Assembly (NCBI RefSeq): GCF_003696215.1
Contig: NZ_RFFG01000001.1
Coordinates: forward strand, 164,592 to 228,591
Direction of reading: 5' to 3'
DNA length: 64,000 bases
Source: Actinomadura harenae
GTDB lineage: Bacteria; Actinomycetota; Actinomycetes; Streptosporangiales; Streptosporangiaceae
The translations under genes and the position numbers were made by a program. Below the pieces are notes generated by a model that was given only the letters and a program-made list of their open reading frames with translations, had not been told where the DNA came from and made no database searches. Position 1 is the first letter of the stretch; every line of letters starts with the position of its first letter. Shown one piece after another: positions 52,893 to 63,855 of the stretch.

Positions 52893-54257
52893 TTACCCTG
52901 CCCAGCCACCGGAGGTAAAGGTGAGCAACTGAAGCACCGCGAACGGGACGGCGGCCGCCATGATGGCCCCGAACAGCCAACGGTGACGAAGGGCCAGCAT
53001 TCCGAACCAAAGCCACAAAGGCCACCACAGCAGCGTCGCGCGCCCGATCGACAGATAGAAGGACGAGGTCATCAGGGCCGCGAGCTGAAGCCCGACATAG
53101 GCCAACTCCGGCCAGCGCCGCCGATAAAGCAGATAAAGCGAGAGAAGAACACCGACCGCCGCGGCGAAGATCTCGATACGGAACGCGAGCGTGAATTCAT
53201 AATTGGTGTCGAACGCCGATCGCCACGTGAGGGAGAACGCGTCCCAAGGCATGGTGAATTGGCGATGCCAGCCGGCCTCCTGCGCGTGCTGCCACGCCAT
53301 CCAGTCGCCGGTCCGGTGCCATTGGTACGTCATGTACGCGGCGAGCGGGGTGAACGGCAGGACCAGCCAGGCGAGCGGCGCCCAGCCCTGCTCACGCCGT
53401 CCGCGCCGTCCGACCAGGTACTCCACGATCATCGCGAGGACGAGGAACAGCCCGGTGATCCGGACGGCCGAGGCGGGCGTCGCGAGCAGCGCGGCCCACG
53501 CCCAGCGGCCACGTCGCGCCATCAGCCACGCGGGCAGCGCGAACGCCAGGAACAGCGACTCCGAATAGCCCGCGAACAGGAACACGGCCGCCGGGCCCGC
53601 CAGCATCGCCGCGACCGCGCCGACGCCTACCGTTCCGGCGTCGTCCTCCAGTTCGCGCTCGGTTGGTTCGTGCTCGGTGTCGGCTGCGGCATGGCCGTTC
53701 GCCGATACCGCCGACCTGCGGACGGTCGTCCGCGACACCGCCACGTCCGTCGCGTGGACGCCGCGACGGACCGTCCGCCCGCCGCCGTTCTCCGAATCCT
53801 CGGCGTCGGCGGTGATACGGGACGTCCAACCGGACAACCGCGCCCGGATCATGCCGGTGCGGCGCGGGGCGGCGCGCAGTTCGTCCTCGGCGAGGCGACC
53901 GAGCGCGAGCGCCGCGACACCACCGGCGACGAAAGAGATCAGCAGCCCCGCGAACTTGTGGTCACCGCCCGTGAAAAGCCCGACGAACTTGAGAGCGAGC
54001 GGATAACCAGGGAAGAATGCGGGCCATCCTGGATCGAACTTCTCGCCGGGGACGCCCCCGTAACCGTAGGTCGCGATGTTGAGGAAACGCACCGCGTCCC
54101 ACTGGGCCCAGCGGTCCAGGTACGGCTTGCCGTCGTAGATCGACGGCAGCACCCGGGGCACGACGGCGACGAAGAACATCACGCCGACCCAGGACCCGAG
54201 CCAGAGGGCGAGCGCACGGCGGTCACTCGGCCGGAGCCGGCCGGTAGGTAGCCTCAC
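52893..54257 (-). CDS. PIG-V-like mannosyltransferase, integral membrane
   Basis: 454 residues, about ten membrane segments. WAQWDAVRFLNIATYGYGG, WPAFFPGYPLALK and FAGYSESLFLAFALPAW match the GPI mannosyltransferase PIG-V family, which in actinobacteria uses polyprenyl-phosphate-mannose to modify lipids or proteins outside the membrane. A long polar loop (about 125-205) interrupts the membrane core and is unusual. It is divergent from the kinase gene. Confidence 0.82.
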   Translation of the reverse strand: MRLPTGRLRPSDRRALALWLGSWVGVMFFVAVVPRVLPSIYDGKPYLDRWAQWDAVRFLNIATYGYGGVPGEKFDPGWPAFFPGYPLALKFVGLFTGGDHKFAGLLISFVAGGVAALALGRLAEDELRAAPRRTGMIRARLSGWTSRITADAEDSENGGGRTVRRGVHATDVAVSRTTVRRSAVSANGHAAADTEHEPTERELEDDAGTVGVGAVAAMLAGPAAVFLFAGYSESLFLAFALPAWLMARRGRWAWAALLATPASAVRITGLFLVLAMIVEYLVGRRGRREQGWAPLAWLVLPFTPLAAYMTYQWHRTGDWMAWQHAQEAGWHRQFTMPWDAFSLTWRSAFDTNYEFTLAFRIEIFAAAVGVLLSLYLLYRRRWPELAYVGLQLAALMTSSFYLSIGRATLLWWPLWLWFGMLALRHRWLFGAIMAAAVPFAVLQLLTFTSGGWAG

Positions 54258-54346
54258 TGTGCCATCAAATCCTGATCGTCCGGGTGCTCGGTCGGCATAC
54301 TCGTTCGTCTCATTCCATAGTCCGCGTAGCTAAGGGGGCCCGGCGC

Positions 54347-56209
54347 ATGGATCCGGTCGCGATAGGCGAACCGCTGGGGCCGTGGGATCCCAGGACGCTG
54401 GGCTCGTACGATATCCGCCGCCGACTGGGGCGCGGCGGGCAAGGCGTCGTCTATCTGGCCGAATCGGCCGAGCACGGCCTGGTCGCGATCAAACTGCTCG
54501 GCGGCGACGCGCCCGGCGCGGTGTCCGACGACGTGGCCCGCCGGTTCTCCCGCGAGGCGGACGCGGCGATGGCCGTCGCGCAGTTCTGCACCGCCCGCGT
54601 CCTGTCGGTCGGCAGCGACCAGGGACGGCCCTTCCTGGTCAGCGAGTACGTGCCCGGACCGTCCCTGCAGGCGCTGGTCGGCGAGCGCGGCCCGCGGACC
54701 GGATCCGACCTCGACCGGATCGCCGTCGCCACCGCCACCGCGCTCGTCGCGATCCACGAGGCCGGCATCGTGCACCGCGACTTCAAGCCCGCCAACGTCA
54801 TCATGGGCCCGGACGGCCCGCGGGTGATCGACTTCGGCATCGCCCGCGCGTCCGGGCCGGAGGCCGCCACGACCACCGCCGTCGTCGGCACCCCCGCCTA
54901 CATGGCCCCCGAGCAGATCAGCAGCACGTCCCCGACCGGCGCCGTCGACGTGTTCGCCTGGGCCGCCACCCTGGTCTTCGTCGCCACCGGTAGTCCGCCG
55001 TTCGGCGCGGACGCCATGACGACCCACCGCATCCTGCACGAGCCGCCCGCGCTGGACGGCGTCCCCGAACGCCTCCTGCCGCTGATCACCGCCTGTCTCG
55101 ACAAGGACCCGTCCCACCGTCCGGCCGCCGACCAGCTCCTGCTGCGCCTGCTCACCGGACGCGCCTCCGGGACCGTCCCGCAGCAGCCCACGGCGTCCCA
55201 GATCCTCGGCCTGGGCGCCGACCTCGCCGCGAGCCCCCTCCAGTCCGGCGACCAGAACGCCCGCACGGACGCGAGGCGGAACTCCCCGGCGGCGACGCAG
55301 AGCTCCCCGGGCACAGCTCAGGGCTCCCCGAGTGCAGCGCAGGGTGCCCCGATGGTGCCCACGGGTGGTCCCGGGAGTCCCGCGGCGACGGCCGCGCATG
55401 TGCCTGGGCATCCTGGATTCCCAGGTCAGGGCCCCTCCTCCGGGCATCCCGCCGCCGCGCACTCTCCCGCGACGCAGCCGCCCGCCCACGTGGCGGCGGC
55501 CCACGGCATGGGGGCGGCGGGCCCGCTCTCGCCCCCGCAGACGATGCCGGGCGCACCCGCACCCGCGCCCGCGCCCGCCCCCTCGCCCAAGCGTCGCGTC
55601 AATCCGATGGCCGGGGCCGCCGCGGGCGTCGCGGCCGGACTCATCGTCGCCGGGACGGCCGCGTACGCGTTCTGGCCGGACGGCCACTCCTCCGCTCCCG
55701 TCGCCGCGACCGGCAGGTCCGGGCCGTCCTCGCCGACGACACCGGCGAAGTCCCCGAAGCGGGCCAGCACTCCCGCGGTGGCGAAGAAGGGCGGCAGCCC
55801 GAGCGAGTCGCCGTCCAAGTCACCCAGCCCCAGCAAGTCGCCGTCCCCGGACGGGAACAAGACCCCGAAGACCACCGGTAGCTGGTCGGCTCCGTCCGCC
55901 GCGCCCGGCATCAGCGCCTCCGGCAACTGGGACACCAGGGGCGGGCGGTTCGTCGGGACGCTGGTCCTGCGCATGTCCGCGTCCACGGGCTGGGCCGTCT
56001 TCGAGCACCAGCATTCCAACGGCGGGCCTCAATGCGACTACGGCGTCGAGTTCGCCAAGCCGGGCGAGACGCACACGTCGAGCTTCGGGTCCAAGTGCAC
56101 CGGCATGTTCCGCGTCCGCACGTGCCTGGCGAGCAACGTCGACACGAGCGGCGCCTACCCGCAGATCACCTACAGCCGCTGCACCGCCTGGCGGACCATC
56201 TTCCAGTGA
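54347..56209 (+). CDS. Transmembrane Ser/Thr protein kinase
   Basis: 620 residues. The kinase domain spans about 21-280: LGRGGQGVV (P-loop), VAIK (K49), HRDFKPAN (D145), DFG (162-164) and YMAPEQ. A Pro/Ala/Gly linker, one membrane segment (AAAGVAAGLIVAGTAAYAFW) and a Ser/Pro/Lys stalk follow. The extracellular C-terminus (about 540-620) has two or more Cys and may sense ligand. A PknB/PASTA-type sensor is absent. AAGGGGG precedes the ATG. Confidence 0.9.
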   Translation: MDPVAIGEPLGPWDPRTLGSYDIRRRLGRGGQGVVYLAESAEHGLVAIKLLGGDAPGAVSDDVARRFSREADAAMAVAQFCTARVLSVGSDQGRPFLVSEYVPGPSLQALVGERGPRTGSDLDRIAVATATALVAIHEAGIVHRDFKPANVIMGPDGPRVIDFGIARASGPEAATTTAVVGTPAYMAPEQISSTSPTGAVDVFAWAATLVFVATGSPPFGADAMTTHRILHEPPALDGVPERLLPLITACLDKDPSHRPAADQLLLRLLTGRASGTVPQQPTASQILGLGADLAASPLQSGDQNARTDARRNSPAATQSSPGTAQGSPSAAQGAPMVPTGGPGSPAATAAHVPGHPGFPGQGPSSGHPAAAHSPATQPPAHVAAAHGMGAAGPLSPPQTMPGAPAPAPAPAPSPKRRVNPMAGAAAGVAAGLIVAGTAAYAFWPDGHSSAPVAATGRSGPSSPTTPAKSPKRASTPAVAKKGGSPSESPSKSPSPSKSPSPDGNKTPKTTGSWSAPSAAPGISASGNWDTRGGRFVGTLVLRMSASTGWAVFEHQHSNGGPQCDYGVEFAKPGETHTSSFGSKCTGMFRVRTCLASNVDTSGAYPQITYSRCTAWRTIFQ

Positions 56210-56232
56210 CCTCGCACGAATAGCCCTGGGCG

Positions 56233-56277
56233 CGAACAAGGCGCGCCGCTCCCGCTCGGGAGGGCGCGCCTTGTTCG
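56233..56277. terminator. Long hairpin between convergent kinase and PBP genes
   Basis: A 15-bp outer stem, CGAACAAGGCGCGCC / GGCGCGCCTTGTTCG, and an inner CTCCCG/CGGGAG stem leave only one unpaired base at their junction. It is probably a bidirectional terminator. Confidence 0.8.
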
Positions 56278-56347
56278 TCGGCACAAAGGGCGCGGGGCCG
56301 CCGCCCATTCCTGGACGACGACCCCGCGACGGTCTGGCGGCCGGGTT

Positions 56348-59248
56348 CTAGTCGAACTCGCGGGGCGTTCCCGCGTACTGCGGCGAAAGGCCGTTGTTGC
56401 CTCCGCCCCCTCCGCCGCCGCCACCGCCGCCGTTCCCGGGGCCCGTGGTGTCACAGTCCGCGTTGTCCGGGTGCTTGTCACACCACCATTTCGGCTGCGG
56501 GATGCCTGGGCCGTTCGGCGGCTTGTTCGGGTCGCAGAGCGGCTTCCCCCCATTCCTGTCCATGCAGGGAGGAAGGTTGCCCGGTGGCGGTGTGTTGGTC
56601 GTCGGCGGCGTCGTGACCGGGCTGGTCGGGCCGGTCGGCTTGCACGCCTTGCGCCCCTTGCCCGGGCCCGGAGTCTGGCCGGGCGGGCAGGACGGGGTGT
56701 CGGTCGGCGTGTCGGTCGGGCTGTCCGTCGGCGTCGGCGTGTCCCACGCCTTGGGCTGGGTGCCCGAGTAGGTCGGGGTCGGGAAGTCCTTCGACGGGAT
56801 GTTCTCCCCGTGGATGACCTTCTCCATGAAGGACTTCCAGATCTTCGCGGGGATCGTGCCACCGTAGACGCTGTTGCCCTGGAAGCCGGGGATGTTCTGG
56901 ATCGTCTTGTGGTTCTTGTCGAACATCGTCACGGCCGCGGACAGCTGCGGGATGTAGCCGACGAACCAGGCGGCGACGTTCTGCTCGGTGGTACCGGTCT
57001 TGCCGGCCACCTGCCGTCCGTCGTCGAGGCGGGCTCCCGTCGCGGTACCGCTGCGCACCACGGCCTGCATGGCGGTGTCGGCCTGGGCGGCGAGATCGGA
57101 GTCCAGGATCCGCTTGGGCTTCAGCTTGTCCGAGGGAAGCTTGACGTCCTCCCACGCCTTCTTCGTGGCGTTGTAGCGCTGGATCCGCTGGATCAGGTGC
57201 GGGGTGACCTTCATGCCGCCGTTGGCGAAGGCCGCGTAGCCGGCCGCCTGGTTGACCGCGGGGACGTCGGCGATACCGAGGGCGATACCGGCCTTGTACC
57301 CGCCGCCCGCCAGCGCGTGCGGCTTGAGGGAGGAGTCCGGGACGCCGAACTCCTCGGCCGTCTTCGCCACCTCGCTGGTGTGCAGCTTGATGCCCAGCTT
57401 GACGTAGGCGGTGTTGACCGACTTCTCGGTGGCCTTCACCAGGTCGATGGTGCCCATCGGACCGTCGCCCGCGTCGTTCTGGACGGGGTATCCGCCCTTG
57501 TTGATGCAGGTCGTCCGGTCGGTCGCGCCGGGGATGTTCTCGCCTTCGCCGTCGAAGCACTGCGGCGAGTGGCCGTCGATCGTGGACTTGATACTGAAGC
57601 CCGCCTTGAGCGCGGTCGCCAGCACGTACGGCTTGAAGGACGAACCGGCCTGGGCGCTGGGGTTGAAGACGGTGTCGTAGTCCCCGTTGTGCTTCTTGTC
57701 GCCGCCGTAGAACGCCTTGATCTCACCGTTGGCCGGGTCGACGGCGATGAGCCCGCTGTAGACGCTCTTCGGCCACGCCTTGACGCCCGCTTCCTTCATC
57801 GCGGACGCCGCGTACCCCATCCACTTCGGTTCGAGCGTCGTGGTGATCCGCCCGCCGTCCTTGGCCCAGTTCGGGTCGAGCCCGAACCCCTTCAGCTCGG
57901 CGTCGACCCGCTGCTGGATGTAGATGGCCTGGGCGTTGCCCTTGACGTCGCTCCACGCGTTGGTCGTCTTGGGGAACACGGCCTTGCTGTTCTGGTCGGC
58001 GGTGATGACGCCCATCTTGGTCATGCCCTTGAGGACGTAGTGCCAGCGCTCGACCAGCAGCGTGTGGTTGATCGTCTTGCCCTGCGTGGCGAAGAAGCTC
58101 GGCCGCTGGATCATCGCGGCGAGCATCGCGGCCTGCTGGTAGTCGATCTTCTTGACGTCCTTGTGGAAGTACGCCTGCGACGCGGCCTGGATCCCGTAGG
58201 CGTTGCGCCCGAACGGGACCGTGTTCAGGTACATCTCCAGGATCTGGTTCGGGTCGATCTTCCGCCGGAGCTTGATGGAGATGAAGATCTCCTTCACCTT
58301 CCGGCTCATCGTCTTGTCCCGGCTCAGGCCCTGGTAGTAGTTCCGGGCGAGCTGCTGGGTGATGGTCGAACCGCCCTGGACGTCGCCGCCGCTAGCCGTC
58401 TTGTAGACGGCGCGGGCGAGGCCCTTGGGCGAGACGCCCCAGGTCTCGCTGTAGAAGTTGCGGTCCTCGGCGGCGAGCACCGCCTTCTGGGCGACCGGCG
58501 GGATGTCCTTGATCGAGACGCTCTGCCGGTGCGTGCCGACCCGGGCGATCGGGGTCGTGCCGTTCGCGTACATGATCGACATGCCCTGGTCGTTCACGCC
58601 CTTCTGGGCGTCCGTGGGCACGTCGGTGAGCATGTAGCCGACGACGATCAGCGTCGAGAAGGCCAGCACGCCGAGCGCGGTGACACCGGCGACGATCTTC
58701 CAGGAGGGGGCGAAACGGCGCCAGCCCTCCTTGCGCGGCTTGCCCTTCTTACCGCGGCGGCCGTCTCCGCGCCGTCCGCGCTTGTCCTCGCGCTCCTCCG
58801 CGCCCCAGAAGTCTCCGGGGCCGCCCGGGCCACCGGGACCACCAGGTCCGCCGGGGCCGCCCGGACCGCCAGGGCCTCTGGGACCACCGGGACCGCCGGG
58901 GCCTCCAGGACCACCGCCACCGGGGCCGCGGCCTCCGCCGCCACCGGGACGTCCGGGGCCTCCCGGCCCCATGGGACTGCCGACGCCGGGTCCGCCGGGG
59001 GCGGCGCGGTGTGGTGCGTTCTGAGGCGGTGCGGCGCGGCGGCCGCCGGCCTGCCCTCCACCCCCTTGGCGGGACGGCGCGCCCCGGCCTCCGACGCGGG
59101 CCGGTCTGCGGCCGCGAGCGGGGGCGCCGGGGTCACCGTTCGGTGTACCCCGGCCGGGGGGCATGGCGCTACCGCCGGGGCGGTTGGGGCCCTGCCCCTG
59201 GGGCGGGCCCTCTCCGTTTTCCGGTCCGTATTGGCTTCGGTAACTCAC
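56348..59248 (-). CDS. Class A penicillin-binding protein (copy 1)
   Basis: 966 residues. A cytoplasmic Gly/Pro-rich tail with collagen-like GPGGPGGPG repeats (about 85-146) is followed by a basic patch and a membrane anchor (about 184-208). The GT51 transglycosylase contains EDRNFY (E261) and [14 protein letters not shown]. The transpeptidase has SSFK (S536), SVN (610-612) and KTG (750-752). The C-terminus is a Pro/Gly/Thr tail with four Cys. It polymerises and cross-links peptidoglycan. A second PBP of the same length follows upstream on the same strand. Confidence 0.94.
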   Translation of the reverse strand: MSYRSQYGPENGEGPPQGQGPNRPGGSAMPPGRGTPNGDPGAPARGRRPARVGGRGAPSRQGGGGQAGGRRAAPPQNAPHRAAPGGPGVGSPMGPGGPGRPGGGGGRGPGGGGPGGPGGPGGPRGPGGPGGPGGPGGPGGPGGPGDFWGAEEREDKRGRRGDGRRGKKGKPRKEGWRRFAPSWKIVAGVTALGVLAFSTLIVVGYMLTDVPTDAQKGVNDQGMSIMYANGTTPIARVGTHRQSVSIKDIPPVAQKAVLAAEDRNFYSETWGVSPKGLARAVYKTASGGDVQGGSTITQQLARNYYQGLSRDKTMSRKVKEIFISIKLRRKIDPNQILEMYLNTVPFGRNAYGIQAASQAYFHKDVKKIDYQQAAMLAAMIQRPSFFATQGKTINHTLLVERWHYVLKGMTKMGVITADQNSKAVFPKTTNAWSDVKGNAQAIYIQQRVDAELKGFGLDPNWAKDGGRITTTLEPKWMGYAASAMKEAGVKAWPKSVYSGLIAVDPANGEIKAFYGGDKKHNGDYDTVFNPSAQAGSSFKPYVLATALKAGFSIKSTIDGHSPQCFDGEGENIPGATDRTTCINKGGYPVQNDAGDGPMGTIDLVKATEKSVNTAYVKLGIKLHTSEVAKTAEEFGVPDSSLKPHALAGGGYKAGIALGIADVPAVNQAAGYAAFANGGMKVTPHLIQRIQRYNATKKAWEDVKLPSDKLKPKRILDSDLAAQADTAMQAVVRSGTATGARLDDGRQVAGKTGTTEQNVAAWFVGYIPQLSAAVTMFDKNHKTIQNIPGFQGNSVYGGTIPAKIWKSFMEKVIHGENIPSKDFPTPTYSGTQPKAWDTPTPTDSPTDTPTDTPSCPPGQTPGPGKGRKACKPTGPTSPVTTPPTTNTPPPGNLPPCMDRNGGKPLCDPNKPPNGPGIPQPKWWCDKHPDNADCDTTGPGNGGGGGGGGGGGNNGLSPQYAGTPREFD

Positions 59249-59479
59249 ACGACCTCATTGGTGGGGGTACGGCTGTGCGTCGTCCGAGAGTACTGCTCAC
59301 CACGGGGCGCTGGGGGCGGCCCTGGCGGTCCCGGACGCCGGATCAACGCGAGAACGACACGAAAAATCCCACTTCAGCAGTGGTTTTACAGTTTTGTCAT
59401 TGAAAGAGAGAGATTGCACTGAGTGCCGTCACGGACACCCAGGGTCGATGACGGGCCTCAGCACCCCTCGACAAGACGC

Positions 59480-59512
59480 GAGCCCGGCCCGACGGGGTGT
59501 CGGGCCGGGCTC
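59480..59512 (-). terminator. Terminator of PBP copy 2 gene
   Basis: A perfect 14-bp stem GAGCCCGGCCCGAC / GTCGGGCCGGGCTC with a 5-nt loop, 25 bp past the stop of the upstream PBP gene. Confidence 0.8.
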
Positions 59513-59536
59513 ATCGTCAGCCGGTCAAGTCCGGGG

Positions 59537-62437
59537 TCATGGTCGCGCCCGCGGTGGCGTCACCAGCAGCCTCGGACCGTCCGTCACGGAGTACGGCCAG
59601 GCAGGCCCGTTGTTACCGCCCCGCCCCTTCTTGTGGCCGTTGCAGCGTGGGTCGCCGGCGTGCATCGAGCACCACCAGTTCGGCGGCGGGTTGGACGGCG
59701 GCTTGTTCGGGTCGCAGTTGCCGTCCGGGAAGGGCGACTGGCACGGCTGCTTGCCGTTCCCGTTCCCGTTGCCATTGCCGTCCCCGTTGCCGTCGCCGCC
59801 CTTGCAGCGCGGGTCGTACTGCGCCCACGGGTTGTTGTCACACCACTTTGGACGCTTGTCCTTCTTCTTCTCCTTGTAGACGTCCACCCACTTCTGCGGG
59901 GTGCCGACCCACGCGGGCGGCGGGAACTGCTCCACCGACAGGCCCTTGGTGGCCTCGGCCATGTAGGCGTGCCAGATCTTCGCCGGGACGCTGCCGCCGA
60001 CGACCTCGCCGATGCCCGGCACGACCAGCGTCTTCCGGTCGTTGTTGTACATCGTCACGGCCGTCGAGATCTGCGGGACGTACCCCACGAACCACGTCGC
60101 GATGTTCTTGTCGGTCGTACCGGTCTTACCGGCCACCGGACGGTCCGACAGTGCCGCCGACGGCGCGGTGCCGCCCGGCTTCACCGGCCCCTGGAGCGCG
60201 TAGGTGACGTCCTGCGTGATCGGCTTGGACAGCGCGGCCCGCTTGACCTCCCAGTCCAGCTTCTTGAAGACCTTGCCGTCCGACGTGCCGACCTTGCGGA
60301 TCACGTGCGGCTGGTACCAGGTGCCACCGTTCGCGAACACCGCGTACCCGGACGCCTGCTCGATCGGCCGGATGTTGTTGATGCCCAGCGCGATGCCGTA
60401 CTGGCCCTTGTAGCTCCCGACCATGTCGGAACTCACGCCGAGTTGTTCGGCCATCGAGACGATCTGCGACGGGCCGGTCTTCAGCGCCAGCTGGGCGAAC
60501 GCGGTGTTCGTCGACTCCTTCATCGCCTGGATGAGGGTGATCCCGCCCTTGGCGCTGTGGGAGTTCGGCAGTCCGCCCTGCGTCACGTCGTTCGCCGCGC
60601 CGCCCGCGACCGAGTTGCCCTGGCCGTCGAAGCCCCGTCCGGAACGTCCCTCGACCAGGCTCTTCAGGCCGTAGCCCTTCTCGAGCGCGGCCGCCAGGAC
60701 GTACGGCTTCATCGCCGAACCGGCCTGCGCGCTGCCCATCCAGACGTTGTCGTAGGAGTCCTTCAGGTAGCTCGGGCCACCGTAGATGGCCTGGACCTCG
60801 CCGTTCGACGTGTCGACCGACGCCAGCCCGAGCCGGATGTGCTTCTTCAGCAGCTTGCCCGGGTCGACGCCCGGGACGGTCGTCTCGACGGCCTTCCGCG
60901 CGGCGGTCATCTTCGCCTGGTCGAAGGTCGTGGTGATCCGCAGGCCCTTCTCGATGACCGTCTTCTCATCGATGCCCTGCCGGTCCAGCTCCTTCAGCGC
61001 GCGCTTGATGACGTACCCGCGCTGCCCGCCGAACGTGGACGGCCCGCCGATCTCCTTCGTGAGCGGCATCTGCTTGCTGTACTGCGCGAACTGCTGGTCG
61101 GACAGGTGATGCATCTTGTGCATGCCGTCCAGGACGTACAGGTAGCGCGCCTTGGTCTCGGCCTGCCACTGCTTGTTGCCGCTGCGCGGGTCGAACTTGC
61201 CCGGCTGCTGGATGATCGCGGCGAGCAGCGCGCCCTGGTCCGGCTTGAGCTCGTTGACGTGCTTGCCGAAGTAGGTGTTGGACGCGGCCTCGATGCCGTA
61301 GGAGTTGCGGCCGAAGTAGATCGTGTTGAGGTACAGCTCGAGGATCTTGTCCTTGCTGCCGAGCTTGTCCTCCAGCTTCAGCGAGATGAACAGCTCCTGG
61401 AACTTGCGGCTCATCGTCCGCTTGTCGTTCAGGTAGTAGTTCTTCGCGAGCTGCTGGGTGATCGTCGAGCCGCCCTGCGTGTCGCCGCCGGACACGTTCG
61501 TCCACACGGCGCGGCTGATGCCCGAGACCGAGAAGCCGCTGTCGCTGTAGAACGACCGGTTCTCGGCCGCGACGACCGCGTAGCGGACGTCCATCGGCAC
61601 CTTGCTGATCGGGACCGTGATGCGGTTCTTGCCGATCCGGCCGATCTCGGTCTTGCCGTCGTCGTAGTAGAAGATCGCGGCGGTCTTCGTCGCGTCCGCG
61701 TTCCCCTCGTCCGGGACGGGCGTCTGCGCGTACGCGATGCCGATCATCGTGCCGAGGCCCGCCGTGACGAGCAGCCCGGACCCGACGACCAGCTTCCAGG
61801 ACGGCAGGAACCGCCGCCATCCCGTCGACCGGGACCGCAGATGGTCGTACCAGCGCCGCGGACCGTTCCCCTGCGGCTTCCGCCGCCGGCCCCCGCCACC
61901 CGGGCCGCCAGGACCGCCGGGCCCCCGGGGACCGCCAGGACCACCAGGGCCTCCGGGCCCGCGCGGACCTTCCGGCTCGCCGTACCCGAAGTGGAAGACG
62001 CCCGGCACGGCCCCTTCACCCGGCAACCCACGAGGAGCACCCCCCGGACCACCAGGGCCACCAGGGCCACCAGGGCCCGCCGGACCGCCGGGGCCGGGGC
62101 CGGGGCCGGGGCCGGGGCCGGGCATCCCGAAACCACTCGGCCCGCCGGGTCCACCTGGACCGCTCGGACTTCCAGGGCCGCCAGGGCCGTTCGGAATTCC
62201 GGGCCCCTGCGGGCCGCCCGGGGCGCCCGCGCCGCCGAAGGCGGGCGGGCCGGCCGGAGGGCTCGAGCCGCCCGGAGGCGGGCTGTCGCCGGGGCCGCCG
62301 AACGCGCCGAAGGCGTCGCGGCCGGGAGTCGAGGGGTTGTTCGCCGACGCGTCCGGATTGCCGCCGGGCGCGGGGACGTGCCGTCCGCCGGGCCGCAGCG
62401 GACCGGGTTCCGGTCGGGGCTGGCCTGGAGTGCTCAC
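59537..62437 (-). CDS. Class A penicillin-binding protein (copy 2)
   Basis: 966 residues. The N-terminal 185 residues are a Pro/Gly tail with GPGPGPGPG and GPGGPGG runs, then a basic segment and a membrane anchor (about 215-238). The GT51 domain has AENRSFY (E292) and [14 protein letters not shown]. The transpeptidase shows SAMK (S574-K577), STN and KTG. The C-terminal tail is Asn/Gly/Cys-rich. It differs from copy 1 in the GT51 ED motif (EN here) and in the tails, so the pair is an old duplication. Confidence 0.94.
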   Translation of the reverse strand: MSTPGQPRPEPGPLRPGGRHVPAPGGNPDASANNPSTPGRDAFGAFGGPGDSPPPGGSSPPAGPPAFGGAGAPGGPQGPGIPNGPGGPGSPSGPGGPGGPSGFGMPGPGPGPGPGPGGPAGPGGPGGPGGPGGAPRGLPGEGAVPGVFHFGYGEPEGPRGPGGPGGPGGPRGPGGPGGPGGGGRRRKPQGNGPRRWYDHLRSRSTGWRRFLPSWKLVVGSGLLVTAGLGTMIGIAYAQTPVPDEGNADATKTAAIFYYDDGKTEIGRIGKNRITVPISKVPMDVRYAVVAAENRSFYSDSGFSVSGISRAVWTNVSGGDTQGGSTITQQLAKNYYLNDKRTMSRKFQELFISLKLEDKLGSKDKILELYLNTIYFGRNSYGIEAASNTYFGKHVNELKPDQGALLAAIIQQPGKFDPRSGNKQWQAETKARYLYVLDGMHKMHHLSDQQFAQYSKQMPLTKEIGGPSTFGGQRGYVIKRALKELDRQGIDEKTVIEKGLRITTTFDQAKMTAARKAVETTVPGVDPGKLLKKHIRLGLASVDTSNGEVQAIYGGPSYLKDSYDNVWMGSAQAGSAMKPYVLAAALEKGYGLKSLVEGRSGRGFDGQGNSVAGGAANDVTQGGLPNSHSAKGGITLIQAMKESTNTAFAQLALKTGPSQIVSMAEQLGVSSDMVGSYKGQYGIALGINNIRPIEQASGYAVFANGGTWYQPHVIRKVGTSDGKVFKKLDWEVKRAALSKPITQDVTYALQGPVKPGGTAPSAALSDRPVAGKTGTTDKNIATWFVGYVPQISTAVTMYNNDRKTLVVPGIGEVVGGSVPAKIWHAYMAEATKGLSVEQFPPPAWVGTPQKWVDVYKEKKKDKRPKWCDNNPWAQYDPRCKGGDGNGDGNGNGNGNGKQPCQSPFPDGNCDPNKPPSNPPPNWWCSMHAGDPRCNGHKKGRGGNNGPAWPYSVTDGPRLLVTPPRARP

Positions 62438-62620
62438 GTGACCTCGTTCGGCAGGGGACTACGACAGGTGTGGTGTCGGAAGAGTACTGGGCCGTCCGGT
62501 GAACGGGAGAGGCCCGTGCCGGGTGCGGGCGAGACCCTGGCGCGGTCCGCGGCGGCGCGCACGCGGGCCGGAGGCGGTGAACGAGCAGGTCCGGCGGAGG
62601 TTCCCGGCGGACGGACGGGC

Positions 62621-62947
62621 TCATCGTCCGGGCGGCGGATCCCCGTGGCCGAGGACGTAGGAACGTGACAGGTGGTTCCAGGCGCAACTCTGGCACACCT
62701 CGACCACATAGACCCGGAACTCGCCGTACCGGCGCGCCATCTCGGCCGGCTCGGCGGGGGCGGCGACCCGCCCGTCAAGGCGTCCGACCTCGTCCCCGTA
62801 GACGTACCGGACGAGCGTGAGCCGGACGGCGTGGCACACAGGGCAGGGCGCTCGGCCGGCGAGAACGCCTGTTCTCCACTGCGTGGTTGCGGGGCTCCTC
62901 TGGGGAAGCTGTGCGCGGCGAGGTCCAAGTGAAGCGCGAGTCCGCAC
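62621..62947 (-). CDS. DUF5318-like zinc-ribbon protein
   Basis: 108 residues with two CxxC pairs, CPVCHA and CQSCAW, probably one zinc site. The QWRTGVLAGRAPCPVC and VYVVEVCQSCAWNHLSRSYVLG segments match DUF5318, a small actinobacterial family often encoded beside PBP1 and ino1. Function unknown; its position suggests a link to wall synthesis. The N-terminus before the first CxxC is shorter than usual. Confidence 0.75.
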   Translation of the reverse strand: MRTRASLGPRRAQLPQRSPATTQWRTGVLAGRAPCPVCHAVRLTLVRYVYGDEVGRLDGRVAAPAEPAEMARRYGEFRVYVVEVCQSCAWNHLSRSYVLGHGDPPPGR

Positions 62948-63040
62948 AAAACCGCAGGTCAGATGGCATGCGACCCGGGAATGGGGCGGTGATCACACCG
63001 GGTGGACTTGCCATGACGCGCCGTCGTACGTATCTTTCAG

Positions 63041-63072
63041 ATGTATCGAGTCGATACATTCACTCGATACAT
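63041..63072. promoter_or_regulatory. PadR-type operator, palindrome plus extra half-site
   Basis: ATGTATCGAGTCGATACAT (63041-63059) is a perfect palindrome; a third half-site TCGATACAT (63064-63072) follows. PadR regulators recognise ATGT...ACAT repeats. It lies about 40 bp before the padR start, so autoregulation is likely. Confidence 0.75.
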
Positions 63073-63113
63073 CACATGGAGACATCGGCTCTGCGAACGA
63101 ACGGGACGGGCTC

Positions 63114-63740
63114 ATGGCGGGCAAGAAGGGCGCGGGCGTGCTGGAGCTCGCCGTGCTCGGGCTGCTCCACGAGTCCCCGATGCACGGGTACGAGCTGCGC
63201 AAGCAGCTCAACATCCTGCTCGGCATGTTCCGCGCGTTCTCGTACGGCTCGCTGTACCCGTGCCTCAAGCTGCTCCTCGCCAAGGGGCTCATCGTCGAGG
63301 ACCGGCCGCAGGAGCCGATCGTGCCGCTGGCACTGCAGAGCCGGCGCTCGAAGATCGTGTACAAGCTCACCGCCGACGGCAAGGAGCGGCTCGAGCAGCT
63401 GCTCACCGAGGCCGGTCCGGCGGCGTGGGAGGACGAGGGGTTCGGCGTTCACTTCGCCTTCTTCTCGCACACCCGCGCCGACGTGCGGCTGCGGATCCTC
63501 GAAGGCCGGCGCAGCCGGCTGGAGGAGCGGCTGGAGAGCGTGCGCGCCGCGCTGGCGCGGACCCGCGAGCGGGTCGACTCGTACACGCTCGAGCTGCAGA
63601 ACCATGGGCTCGAGTCCGTCGAGCGCGAGGTCCGATGGCTCAACGAGCTGATCGGGCGCGAGCGGGCCGAGCAGGAGCAAGCAAGAACATCAGAACGTAA
63701 TCAATCGATTCAGAACATGCCTCGGGAGACCGGCCGCTGA
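63114..63740 (+). CDS. PadR-family transcriptional regulator
   Basis: 208 residues. The winged helix LELAVLGLLHESPMHGYELRKQLNILLGMFRAFSYGSLYPCLKLLLAKGLI is a PadR core, followed by a C-terminal dimerisation coiled coil (RSRLEERLESVRAALARTRERV). It lies directly upstream of ino1, an arrangement known in mycobacteria, which suggests control of inositol-phosphate synthesis. A palindromic operator lies in front of the gene. Confidence 0.9.
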   Translation: MAGKKGAGVLELAVLGLLHESPMHGYELRKQLNILLGMFRAFSYGSLYPCLKLLLAKGLIVEDRPQEPIVPLALQSRRSKIVYKLTADGKERLEQLLTEAGPAAWEDEGFGVHFAFFSHTRADVRLRILEGRRSRLEERLESVRAALARTRERVDSYTLELQNHGLESVEREVRWLNELIGRERAEQEQARTSERNQSIQNMPRETGR

Positions 63741-63855
63741 CCCGCGGCACGGCCTCGAGAGGGACGGGTGAACACCACCTCATGTCCCGCAGAGGTGGCG
63801 TTCGCCCTCCGGGGCGGGCGAGGATCGCAAACCGCTACAGAGAAGGAGCTACCGG

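Noticed and set aside
56471..59422. 983-codon plus-strand frame opposite PBP copy 1
   Set aside because: The minus-strand PBP has all catalytic motifs. The opposing frame is a Val/Leu/Asp/Arg shadow.
59423..62668. 1081-codon plus-strand frame opposite PBP copy 2
   Set aside because: Same reasoning: antisense shadow of a gene with intact GT51 and transpeptidase motifs.
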